DNA from: Candidatus Dojkabacteria bacterium
Lineage (GTDB): Bacteria > Patescibacteriota > Dojkabacteria > SC72
Length of the DNA: 7,740 nt
Direction: 5' to 3'
Assembly (NCBI GenBank): GCA_012511375.1
Contig: JAAZGF010000008.1
Coordinates: 1-7,740 of the forward strand
A program made the position numbers and the translations under genes. The notes beneath the pieces were generated by a model. That model ran no database searches. It saw nothing but the letters and a program-made list of their open reading frames with translations, and was not told where the DNA came from. Shown one piece after another: positions 1 through 6,379 of this stretch (its first letter is position 1; each line of letters starts with the position of its first letter).

Positions 1-1
1 A

Positions 2-883
2 GGTTCTGGTAACTGGTGTCGAACAGCAGGAGCATTGACTGTAGCTGGAGCTTCAACCTCTCCAGTTGATCTTTCTGGGTATTGGGATATAACCACAGCT
101 CTACCGGGGACTCTATCTGCATCTTGTACAAAAGGAACAGGAACTGGAGCTGGTACTCCAGATACTCTAACTGTCACAGGAGTAGGAGCATTAACTCCAG
201 GAACAACCTATGGAGTTAAAATAAGTAATAATACTGGGATACTAGGGACTGCCAATGATACTACCAACACTCTCATGTATCTAGTTGAAATGCAATCAGG
301 AAGCGTTATTGATTCTGGTGCTTTTAAGTTCAAGCTCTTAGCTGAAGATCAAGTAACAATAACAGCAACAGTTCAAGAAGCTCCCTCTATAACCTGCACT
401 ATTTCTCCAACTTCAGTAGATCTCGGGGTTTTGTACCCTGGAGGATCATATGCCACGGGAACAAACTCTATTACAGCAGAGACCTCTGCTTCGGCTAGTG
501 GATACTACTGGGCAGTATATGGAAAAGGAAATGGGACCAATTCAGGTCTTTACAAGAGTACAGCTACTGTTTACCTATTACCATCTACATCTCCTACCGT
601 AAACTTAGCTGCTATGGGAGCAGAGGGGTTTGGACTCACAGCCTCTACTCCTACACCAGCAAACAGTGGAACCGTTAGCGCAGATTTCGTTGATACTACA
701 ATAGGAAGATTTGGAGGTCTTGGTGCAAGTGGAACTCCTGGAGCCAAGTTACTAATTCAAAAAAACAGTGCACAAACAGCACAATCTAGCTCTACTATCA
801 CATATGGAGCAAGAGCAGGAAACACTGCCCAACCTGGAGCTTATACTGAAACAGTTACATTTGTTTGTGGTGGTTACTACTAA
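2..883 (+). CDS. Exported Ser/Thr/Gly-rich surface protein, WxL-like (5' partial)
   Basis: The reading frame is open from base 2, so the TTG at 35 is probably not the start; the gene begins before the window and 293 residues are visible. The protein is rich in Ser, Thr, Gly and Ala, has little charge, and contains four Cys (N-W-C, S-A-S-C, I-T-C, F-V-C) that could form disulfides. The C-terminal half starts near the I-T-C-T-I-S segment. It runs through a V-D-L-G-V-L strand, an A-T-G-T...I-T-A-E-T strand and a G-Y-Y-W strand, and ends with a G-A-Y-T-E-T-V-T-F strand at the terminus. This pattern resembles beta-sandwich domains of CPR surface proteins and, more loosely, WxL domains. There is no WxL motif, sortase signal or C-terminal membrane helix, so it is probably secreted and held non-covalently. 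It lies 9 nt before two membrane-anchored DUF916-like genes, likely in the same transcript. The precise family is unproven. Confidence 0.75.
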   Translation, partial: GSGNWCRTAGALTVAGASTSPVDLSGYWDITTALPGTLSASCTKGTGTGAGTPDTLTVTGVGALTPGTTYGVKISNNTGILGTANDTTNTLMYLVEMQSGSVIDSGAFKFKLLAEDQVTITATVQEAPSITCTISPTSVDLGVLYPGGSYATGTNSITAETSASASGYYWAVYGKGNGTNSGLYKSTATVYLLPSTSPTVNLAAMGAEGFGLTASTPTPANSGTVSADFVDTTIGRFGGLGASGTPGAKLLIQKNSAQTAQSSSTITYGARAGNTAQPGAYTETVTFVCGGYY

Positions 884-892
884 TAATTAATT

Positions 893-1897
893 ATGGAAAA
901 AGAAAAAAGATACTCTGCCCCATGGTTAAACAAAAAAATAACTTTATTTCCTCTCTTGGCAGTAGTTTTTCTACTCTCTTTTAAAAGTTTTACTTTTGCA
1001 CAATACCCACTTAATCTTGGACGTACTCCTGCATCTGAAAAATTACAATTACAACCAGGTGATACACACGATGGAGAAATTGTAATTTGGAATCTTTCTG
1101 AGAAAGCTATTAAATATCATGTCGTAGTAAGAGGTTTTAGACAAATAGAAAATCAACCAGGAACGGCAATAATGCTAACAGAGTCCGAAGAAGAAAGAAC
1201 ACTCTACTCCGCTTCATCTTGGGTTAAGGTTAGCAGAGAAGAAATAGATTTAGTTCCACACAAAAACGAAAAAATATTTTACACCATTGATGTTCCTGCA
1301 GATGCAACAAAAGGAGAATATTATGTGATTATTGCTTTTCTTTCTGAAACGGAATACGAAAGTATTGGAACTGCTGCATTCACAATCCTTGGCTCTGGTA
1401 CACCAATACTAATTAAAATAGGAGATGAGTTTGTAGAAAGAGCAGAGCTTCTAAGTTTTGAGTCTGATAAAAATTTCTACGAATTCCCTATTGTTAAGTT
1501 TGAAACAAAGCTAAATAATGTAGGAGATACACATATAACTCCCGTAGGAGAAATTATCTTAACAAATATATTTAATCAAAGAGTTGGCTTAATTACATTT
1601 AATACTGCAAGGCAGAGTGTTTTAAGAGAGAACACAGGAATATACAATACTGATTGGGATTACGGTTGTTTTTTGACTAAAGATCGCAAACTCATCCTAG
1701 GTCCAATAAAAGCAGAACTGATGCTAACCTATCGTACCTTCCAACCTGGTTTTGCACCATTAATGGCAGAAACTACTTTTTGGGTCTTACCATGGAAGTA
1801 CATTATAATAGCATTACTAATCATTATAATTACAATCATAGTATGGGCTAAGAGAAGGAAGGAGAAGAAGGAAGAAAGAGGAAACTTACCTAAATAA
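893..1897 (+). CDS. Membrane-anchored DUF916/DUF3324-like surface protein (WxL-interacting type)
   Basis: This 334-residue protein has a signal peptide with a basic N-region (K-E-K-R, later N-K-K), a hydrophobic core at about 18-30, and likely cleavage after F-T-F-A at 36. The first ectodomain half, about 40-150, has L-Q-L-Q-P-G-D at the front, then I-W-N-L-S, S-S-W-V-K-V, and D-V-P-A-D-A-T-K-G-E-Y-Y. This matches the Ig-like DUF916 pattern of pG...v.N...W....vP....G.Y. The second half, about 165-300, has G-T-P-I-L-I, L-N-N-V-G-D-T-H and P-V-G-E-I and resembles DUF3324. A juxtamembrane F-W-V-L-P-W-K leads into one helix at about 303-318 and a basic tail (R-R-K-E-K-K). WxL-interacting proteins of Firmicutes have this same order and bind peptidoglycan and partner surface proteins; that role here is inferred. 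The ATG follows the upstream stop by 9 nt. No clear Shine-Dalgarno is visible, so translation may depend on coupling. Confidence 0.8.
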   Translation: MEKEKRYSAPWLNKKITLFPLLAVVFLLSFKSFTFAQYPLNLGRTPASEKLQLQPGDTHDGEIVIWNLSEKAIKYHVVVRGFRQIENQPGTAIMLTESEEERTLYSASSWVKVSREEIDLVPHKNEKIFYTIDVPADATKGEYYVIIAFLSETEYESIGTAAFTILGSGTPILIKIGDEFVERAELLSFESDKNFYEFPIVKFETKLNNVGDTHITPVGEIILTNIFNQRVGLITFNTARQSVLRENTGIYNTDWDYGCFLTKDRKLILGPIKAELMLTYRTFQPGFAPLMAETTFWVLPWKYIIIALLIIIITIIVWAKRRKEKKEERGNLPK

Positions 1898-1906
1898 CCT
1901 GGAATT

Positions 1907-2812
1907 ATGAACTGTAAAAAACTTTTCTTTACAACAATGCTTTTTGTTTTGCTTTTTTTTCTGCCCTTTTCAAGTAAAGTATATGCTAACAAAGTCTTTC
2001 CTTACAAAACTGAAATAATCATATCAAACCAAGAGCGAACAAAAGAATCTTTTTCATTTAAAAATGAAAGTACAAAAGACATTAAGATAACTCCAGTCCC
2101 CTACTCCTTTGACTCTAAAAATGTTCAAATAATAGAGGATGGAGAGATATTTGTAAGAACAGATAGAGAGATATTTAATGTAAAACCAGAAGAATCAATA
2201 CAACTAGATTTTGAAATAGTTCCTCCAAATAATATGGAACCTGGGACTTACTTTAACCTCATACTATTAGAAAAACAGGAAGAGGATGTCTTTTTACCAG
2301 AATTTTCCCCTTTAGGTGTAGTAGATACCCTTTCTCACCTAGTTGTATTACATATAGCGGATCCTGAGAGCTCTGTTTTTGGTATATCAACAGAATTTGC
2401 ACAAATTAGTCTTAATATTCAACGAAAAGGAATTCCTTTTGTAAGACCGCTTAAGTTAAAGTATTCATATCAAAATATCACTAATTATGTACTTACTCCT
2501 ATGGGTGAGCTACAGATATTCAATGAAGACAGTAAATATGAACCTGTTTATATCAAAATTAACGAAGAGGAAAAGAAACTTTATCCTGGAGATATAAAAG
2601 AAGAAGAATTTGAGGTTAATTTAACTAATATAGTTGATTTATTTGTAGTTAAAAAAGTAATAGGACGATTTTACAACGGAATTGACGAGAATTTTGTATC
2701 TCTTGAAGTTAGACAAGAACCTAACTATACACTTCCTTTATTTATAGGGGCTATACTGCTTCTAACAGTTCTACTCCTTAAATCCTTTAAGAAAAGGAAG
2801 AAGACTAAATAA
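1907..2812 (+). CDS. Second membrane-anchored DUF916-like surface protein
   Basis: This 301-residue protein has the same plan as its upstream neighbour but is clearly diverged. The signal peptide has N-C-K-K at the front, a core rich in Leu and Phe at about 6-21, and likely cleavage after K-V-Y-A at 27. The ectodomain starts with the segment S-F-S-F-K-N-E-S-T-K-D, then F-N-V-K-P-E-E-S and I-V-P-P-N-N-M-E-P-G-T-Y-F, which is the Ig-like pattern seen in DUF916. A second domain contains N-Y-V-L-T-P-M-G-E-L-Q-I, parallel to T-H-I-T-P-V-G-E-I in the neighbour. One membrane helix at about 276-291 is followed by a Lys/Arg tail (K-S-F-K-K-R-K-K). It starts 9 nt after the preceding stop; the GGA at 1901 is too close to the ATG to be a good ribosome site. 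Its last 8 bases overlap the end of the opposing RNase HIII gene. It probably works with the two upstream products at the cell surface; no enzymatic motif is seen. Confidence 0.75.
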   Translation: MNCKKLFFTTMLFVLLFFLPFSSKVYANKVFPYKTEIIISNQERTKESFSFKNESTKDIKITPVPYSFDSKNVQIIEDGEIFVRTDREIFNVKPEESIQLDFEIVPPNNMEPGTYFNLILLEKQEEDVFLPEFSPLGVVDTLSHLVVLHIADPESSVFGISTEFAQISLNIQRKGIPFVRPLKLKYSYQNITNYVLTPMGELQIFNEDSKYEPVYIKINEEEKKLYPGDIKEEEFEVNLTNIVDLFVVKKVIGRFYNGIDENFVSLEVRQEPNYTLPLFIGAILLLTVLLLKSFKKRKKTK

Positions 2813-3683
2813 CCTTTTTCGTTGTCTTAAAACTAGTTTTAGCTACCTTCCCTAGCTCTTCTACTCCGTATTTCTTAACAAACTCCCTTGCAGGAGCAAT
2901 AACATTAGATGCACCCTTTGGAAAACTGAAGTAGTATTCCTCTTCCATTTTGTCCATCTCTTCTAGGAATATCCCTCTAGCCAAGACAGAGGCACTTGCG
3001 ATAGCCAAATCTGATTCTCCCTTATGGAACTGCATAAACTCTATACTATCACTTAAGGCTAAAGGACCTAATTCTCCTGTAATACGATCTTTTCTAGAGG
3101 AAAACTGATCTATTACTACTCTTTTACAATCTATATGCCTCTCTTTTAAATCCTTTAATCCCATTTCTATGACTTTGGAATGTTCTTTGGCCAAGAGAAT
3201 TGCTACATTACCGTATTCTTTATACAGTCCATTATACTCCCCGGGGTATATGACCGAAGAGTAATAATATTTATATTTCTTCAAAGCCCCATATAAGTCT
3301 CTTATCTTTCCGTCAGAAAACTTTTTTGAATCCCCTATTCCCAGTGAATCGTATTCTTTCAAAAACTCCCTGTTAACAAAACAAGCAACGACAACTAAAG
3401 GCCCAAAATAATCACCTTTTCCTACCTCGTCAACCCCCAATCTAGGGACAGTATCACTTTCTTCTTTAATCCCTCCTATGATACCGCTGAAGTCTTCACT
3501 ACCCTGAAAAACTACTTTCATACTAGTATAAAGGGTACACACAGAACCTTTATCATTTTTCATCCTTAAATTAACATACTCATTATCAATCATATTCTCA
3601 AACCAACCTTCTTTTAAAAGTTCTTTCTTTAAATTCTCAATCTCTTTTTGATTTAATTGTAATGATACTGTTTTTTGAGCCAT
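2805..3683 (-). CDS. rnhC: Ribonuclease HIII
   Basis: This enzyme cleaves the RNA strand of RNA-DNA hybrids, removing primers and R-loops. The 292-residue length fits RNase HIII rather than the shorter RNase HII. Residues 1 to about 75 form the N-terminal TBP-like substrate-binding domain typical of HIII. The catalytic domain opens with G-V-D-E-V-G-K-G-D-Y-F-G-P at 83-95, where D85 and E86 are the first two metal ligands; the K-G-D-Y-F-G-P form is characteristic of HIII. D192 in V-V-I-D-Q-F is the third. The H-K-G-E-S segment at 220-224, followed by A-S-A-S-V-L-A-R, supplies the probable fourth acidic residue. The ATG follows the cysS stop by one base. An AAAGGA on the minus strand about 6 nt before it is the clearest Shine-Dalgarno in the window. 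The gene ends in TAG and overlaps the opposing surface gene by 8 bp. It is likely the last gene of its operon. Confidence 0.92.
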   Translation of the reverse strand: MAQKTVSLQLNQKEIENLKKELLKEGWFENMIDNEYVNLRMKNDKGSVCTLYTSMKVVFQGSEDFSGIIGGIKEESDTVPRLGVDEVGKGDYFGPLVVVACFVNREFLKEYDSLGIGDSKKFSDGKIRDLYGALKKYKYYYSSVIYPGEYNGLYKEYGNVAILLAKEHSKVIEMGLKDLKERHIDCKRVVIDQFSSRKDRITGELGPLALSDSIEFMQFHKGESDLAIASASVLARGIFLEEMDKMEEEYYFSFPKGASNVIAPAREFVKKYGVEELGKVAKTSFKTTKKVI

Positions 3684-3684
3684 A

Positions 3685-5139
3685 CTATATCCTTTCTACC
3701 TTTTGTCCTTCAGGAGTATCTTTTACTATAAATCCTAAACTATACATCTCATCTCTTAGTCGATCCGATTCTTGATAATCTTTCGCTATCTTTGCTTTTT
3801 CTCTAAGACTTAATAATTCCTCTAGCCTACCATCTTCTATTCCTTCCTCTTTGACAGAAACCTTGTCTAGATCAAGTCCAAGCACCCTATCAAAATCTAA
3901 TACTGTTGCTAATATATCTCCTTTTTGATTATTTGACCTAAGCAATTCATTTAGTATCGCTACTGCTTTAGACATATTAAGATTATCTTCCAAAGAATCT
4001 TTAAATTTCAGTACAAATTCAGGTAAAAGATTACCATTTTCAGAACCTAACTCAGTAATTCTTCTTGTTATAGCTATTCTTGCATTCCTAGCTCCCTCTA
4101 AAGCCTCATGAGAAAATTGTATTTTTGTTCTGTAATTAATTGAAAGGAGATAGTATCTAATATCCATAGGGTCAAAACCCATACCTACAAGATTAGGTAG
4201 ATATGTTTTTGTACCTTTACTTTTAGATATCTTACTATCATCCTTGTTCACAACCCATTCATTATGTATCCAATATTTTACTGCTGGATGTCCAAATGCC
4301 CCTATATTCTGAGCTCTTTCATTTGTATGGTGTACTGGAATATGATCTATTCCTCCCGTATGTATATCAAAACTCTCCCCTAACAGAGCCACACTCATCG
4401 CTGTACACTCAATATGCCAACCAGGAAAGCCTACTCCCCAAGGAGAGTCCCAATTCATCAAATGTTTTTCATATTTCCCCACTTTTTTCATCCATAATAC
4501 AAAATCTGCAGGATGCTTCTTTTCAGGATCTACCTCCACCTCCTCTCTTACCCCTACCTCTTTCTCCTCAAGAGCCTGTCCTGTAAATATATTGTAATCA
4601 TCTACCTTAGTAACATCAAAATACAATGCTTGATCTGTCTCGTATGTATATCCATTCCCTTCTATCTTCTTAATTATCTCTATCATCTCTTGTATATACT
4701 CTGTTGCCCTAGGAAAGCCATACTTTTGAATATCTAGATGTGTTAGCCCTACAGGAAGTAATTCTCCATTTGGTGCTAGTATATTTAATGCTCTAAAATC
4801 CTCAATCACCGTATCTATATACTTATTAGCAATATCTATTGGCTGAACACCTTCTTTTTGAGACTGGATATCTAACTTATCTTCTCCAAAGTCACTCCCA
4901 AAATCATCCTCTGATGTCATATGCCCTACATCAGTGATGTTCATCACTCTTTTAACCTCATATCCCAAATACATTAATGCCCTATGTAGTATATCCCAAT
5001 TAACATATGCCCTAATATTACCTATCTGCATTCTGTAATATACTGTAGGTCCACAGCTATACATGGATACTTGCCCAGTCTTAACAGGCTGTATCTCAAC
5101 AATATCTTTATCTAGGGTACTATACAGTTTCATAATCAT
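3685..5139 (-). CDS. cysS: Cysteinyl-tRNA synthetase
   Basis: This class I aminoacyl-tRNA synthetase charges tRNA-Cys with cysteine using ATP, in the cytoplasm. The 484-residue length is complete for the family. The N-terminal region has S-C-G-P-T-V-Y-Y, with C29 a zinc ligand. The remaining zinc ligands are the Cys of G-W-H-I-E-C-T-A-M-S and the His and Glu of H-H-T-N-E-R. N-I-T-D-V-G-H, T-G-G-I-D-H-I and K-I-S-K-S-K-G, a KMSKS variant, are all present. The unusual point is that the HIGH motif reads Q-I-G-N, with Gln (codon CAG) at the first His position. The C-terminal part holds the helical anticodon-side region, including an L-R-E-K-A-K-I-A-K-D-Y segment followed by S-D-R-L-R-D. The first ATG (5139) is used here; a second ATG two codons later is equally possible. 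The 63-nt gap after recR has no convincing promoter or Shine-Dalgarno. The stop is one base before the rnhC start. Confidence 0.95.
   Translation of the reverse strand: MIMKLYSTLDKDIVEIQPVKTGQVSMYSCGPTVYYRMQIGNIRAYVNWDILHRALMYLGYEVKRVMNITDVGHMTSEDDFGSDFGEDKLDIQSQKEGVQPIDIANKYIDTVIEDFRALNILAPNGELLPVGLTHLDIQKYGFPRATEYIQEMIEIIKKIEGNGYTYETDQALYFDVTKVDDYNIFTGQALEEKEVGVREEVEVDPEKKHPADFVLWMKKVGKYEKHLMNWDSPWGVGFPGWHIECTAMSVALLGESFDIHTGGIDHIPVHHTNERAQNIGAFGHPAVKYWIHNEWVVNKDDSKISKSKGTKTYLPNLVGMGFDPMDIRYYLLSINYRTKIQFSHEALEGARNARIAITRRITELGSENGNLLPEFVLKFKDSLEDNLNMSKAVAILNELLRSNNQKGDILATVLDFDRVLGLDLDKVSVKEEGIEDGRLEELLSLREKAKIAKDYQESDRLRDEMYSLGFIVKDTPEGQKVERI
3690..3695 (-). promoter_or_regulatory. Shine-Dalgarno sequence for rnhC
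   Basis: The minus strand carries AAAGGA followed by TATAGT and the rnhC ATG, inside the last codons of cysS. Spacing of 6 nt is suitable for ribosome binding, and it supports the ATG at 3683 as the true start. It is the only clear site of its kind among the eight genes, the others having weak or no such motif. Confidence 0.6.
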
Positions 5140-5202
5140 TTATTTTACACTGTAACTATCATTTTTGCTATTTTATGGAAATTTTCCTTAAAAAGAATAC
5201 TA

Positions 5203-5835
5203 CTAAATATCCGTTCTCCCTTCTAACGCTCTCTTTAATGTTAGCCTATCGGCATACTCTAAATCCGCTCCTGTAGGAAGACCCATTGCTAATCTTGTTA
5301 TCTTAATCCTTTTCTCCCTGAGATAGGTTTTAAAAAGATCTGTGATGTAGCTTGAAGTAGCCTCCCCTTCCAAACTAGGATTAGTTGCAACAATAATTTC
5401 TAGTATAGAGCCCTCCTTAATATCTTCTAGTAGTTCTTTAACCCTTTTTTCTAATTCTTTAAACCTTAACTCCTCCTCACCAATACCCTCTGCTGGAGAT
5501 ATGACACCACCTAAAACAAAATACATACCATCATATACTCCAGATTTCTCAATAGCCACAACATCTATAGGTTCTTCCACTACACACAACTTATCTTTCT
5601 TTCTTAACTGGCTAGAACATATTGAACACTCCTCTTTATCTGTAACATTAAAACAACTTTTACAGTTTTTTACTTCCCTATCCATCTCCTCTAATGCTGA
5701 TGCTAACTTAGTAGCATCCTTATTTGGAGACCTTAAATAGTGGTATGCCATTCGAGAAGCAGACTTAGGGCCAACCCCGGGCAACCTGCTAAACTCATTT
5801 ATAACTTGTTCTACACTAGAAGGTAATACAGACAT
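5203..5835 (-). CDS. recR: Recombination mediator protein RecR
   Basis: RecR works with RecO and RecF to load RecA on gapped single-stranded DNA. The 210 residues are close to the usual 200. In order, the sequence shows a helix-hairpin-helix segment L-P-G-V-G-P-K-S-A at about 18-26 and a four-Cys zinc finger at C58, C61, C70 and C73. A Toprim domain follows, with V-V-E-E-P, then F-V-L-G-G-V-I-S-P-A-E-G-I-G and A-T-N-P-S-L-E-G-E-A-T. The C-terminal segment L-A-M-G-L-P-T-G-A-D-L-E-Y-A-D is the RecR tail signature, usually G-x-P-x-G-G-x-L-E-Y. All zinc and Toprim hallmarks are intact. The ATG lies one base after the ybaB stop (TAA-T-ATG), with no clear Shine-Dalgarno, so translation is probably coupled to ybaB. 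Its place after dnaX and ybaB is the conserved bacterial order. Confidence 0.96.
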   Translation of the reverse strand: MSVLPSSVEQVINEFSRLPGVGPKSASRMAYHYLRSPNKDATKLASALEEMDREVKNCKSCFNVTDKEECSICSSQLRKKDKLCVVEEPIDVVAIEKSGVYDGMYFVLGGVISPAEGIGEEELRFKELEKRVKELLEDIKEGSILEIIVATNPSLEGEATSSYITDLFKTYLREKRIKITRLAMGLPTGADLEYADRLTLKRALEGRTDI

Positions 5836-5836
5836 A

Positions 5837-6130
5837 TTACTTGTTAAACATATTCTTTAATTGGTCCAAATCCATATCCTGAACCATTTCTTTTTGCAAT
5901 TTCTTCTGACAATCCTTAAAAGCCTCTTTAATAGCCTTTTTTAACACCATTTCCATATCAGGAGAAAGATAATCTTCATCTATATGAATATCTTCAAACT
6001 CTTGAGCTCCATTCATATATATAGTAACCTTCCCGTTTTTAGACTCCCCTTTTAGCTTCTTCTCTCTCAATTTCTTTTGAAGTTTCTTAGCCTCATTTTG
6101 CATTCTAACCATTTCAATTGGGTTTATCAT
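5837..6130 (-). CDS. ybaB: YbaB/EbfC family nucleoid-associated DNA-binding protein
   Basis: This is a small dimeric DNA-binding protein that coats or bridges DNA. The family is usually about 100 residues and this one has 97. It begins with a basic helix, M-I-N-P-I-E-M-V-R-M-Q-N-E-A-K-K-L, followed by a Lys-rich stretch. A beta segment, G-K-V-T-I-Y-M-N-G, matches the usual V-x-V-x-x-N-G strand. It ends in acidic and amphipathic helices (D-E-D-Y-L-S-P, then V-L-K-K-A-I-K-E-A-F, a typical family helix). The identification rests on this pattern and on the position between dnaX and recR, the classical order. A GGTG lies 5 nt before the ATG and could pair with the 16S tail. Transcription may start within the dnaX-ybaB gap, where a perfect TATAAT is seen. 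The role in RecR-linked repair is suggested by context only. Confidence 0.93.
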   Translation of the reverse strand: MINPIEMVRMQNEAKKLQKKLREKKLKGESKNGKVTIYMNGAQEFEDIHIDEDYLSPDMEMVLKKAIKEAFKDCQKKLQKEMVQDMDLDQLKNMFNK

Positions 6131-6168
6131 ATTAGCACCAAAAAAAATTAAGTACTCATTACTTCTGT

Positions 6169-6174
6169 ATTATA
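6169..6174 (-). promoter_or_regulatory. Candidate -10 element ahead of ybaB
   Basis: The minus strand reads a perfect TATAAT here, 38 nt before the ybaB ATG and just after the full-length dnaX stop. This would allow a start near 6162 and a separate transcript for ybaB-recR-cysS-rnhC. No good TTGACA lies at 16-18 nt spacing (the best placements match poorly), and an AT-rich gap can yield this hexamer by chance. It is a weak call from a single element. Confidence 0.35.
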
Positions 6175-6190
6175 TCCTAAAATGGAAATA

Positions 6191-6379
6191 CTACATACCC
6201 TCAAATATAGCTTCTACATTTACAGCTACATTTTTTTCTTTCTCCTTAGGCTTTATTATCGGTAGTTTCCTGAGAACAAAATCTGCTTCTGACTTCTTAG
6301 ATTTCATAGAAGGATTAACAACACAAGACACCTTACAATTTGTACCATATACTTTCTTAAACGTTTCTGATATGGCATT
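6191..6379 (-). pseudogene. dnaX: In-frame C-terminal continuation of dnaX beyond the internal TGA
   Basis: Directly after the TGA at 6380-6382 the same frame stays open for 62 codons and ends in TAG at 6191-6193. It begins N-A-I-S-E-T-F-K-K-V-Y-G, continues with C-K-V-S-C-V-V-N-P, a Lys-rich linker, and ends V-E-A-I-F-E-G-M. This fits what normally follows the F-H-E-E-R segment in DnaX domain V: a helix then a (Y/F)-G turn, a beta strand and a terminal helix ending in I-F-x-G. The full product would have 512 residues. It has no start codon or ribosome site of its own, so it is best seen as part of dnaX, reached by readthrough, by a reassigned TGA, or lost through a nonsense change or a sequence error. 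The sequence alone cannot decide between these. Confidence 0.7.

Noticed and set aside
35..37. TTG as the start of the first surface gene
   Set aside because: The frame is open to the window edge and the preceding residues match the composition of the protein. No signal peptide follows the TTG, so the gene is simply cut.
2..883. Canonical WxL domain in the first surface protein
   Set aside because: No W-x-L motif is present; Trp occurs only as N-W-C, Y-W-D and Y-W-A. Only a looser structural resemblance can be claimed.
1729..1992. Minus-strand open frame of 87 codons
   Set aside because: It lies antisense across the end of one surface gene and the signal peptide of the next, and has no recognisable domain.
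2828..2841. Perfect 14-bp palindrome as a terminator for the surface operon
   Set aside because: The stem is nearly all A-T with a CTAG centre, has no following T-run, and lies within rnhC coding sequence.
4296..4737. Two plus-strand open frames within cysS
   Set aside because: They are antisense to conserved CysRS sequence, with low-complexity Leu/Pro/Ser translations.
5177..5187. GGAAA-T-TTTCC inverted repeat between recR and cysS as an operator
   Set aside because: It has 5-bp arms in an AT-rich gap, no second copy elsewhere and no clear promoter beside it, so it is likely chance.
5501..5740. Plus-strand open frame within recR
   Set aside because: It is antisense to the RecR Toprim and zinc-finger coding region and has no features of its own.
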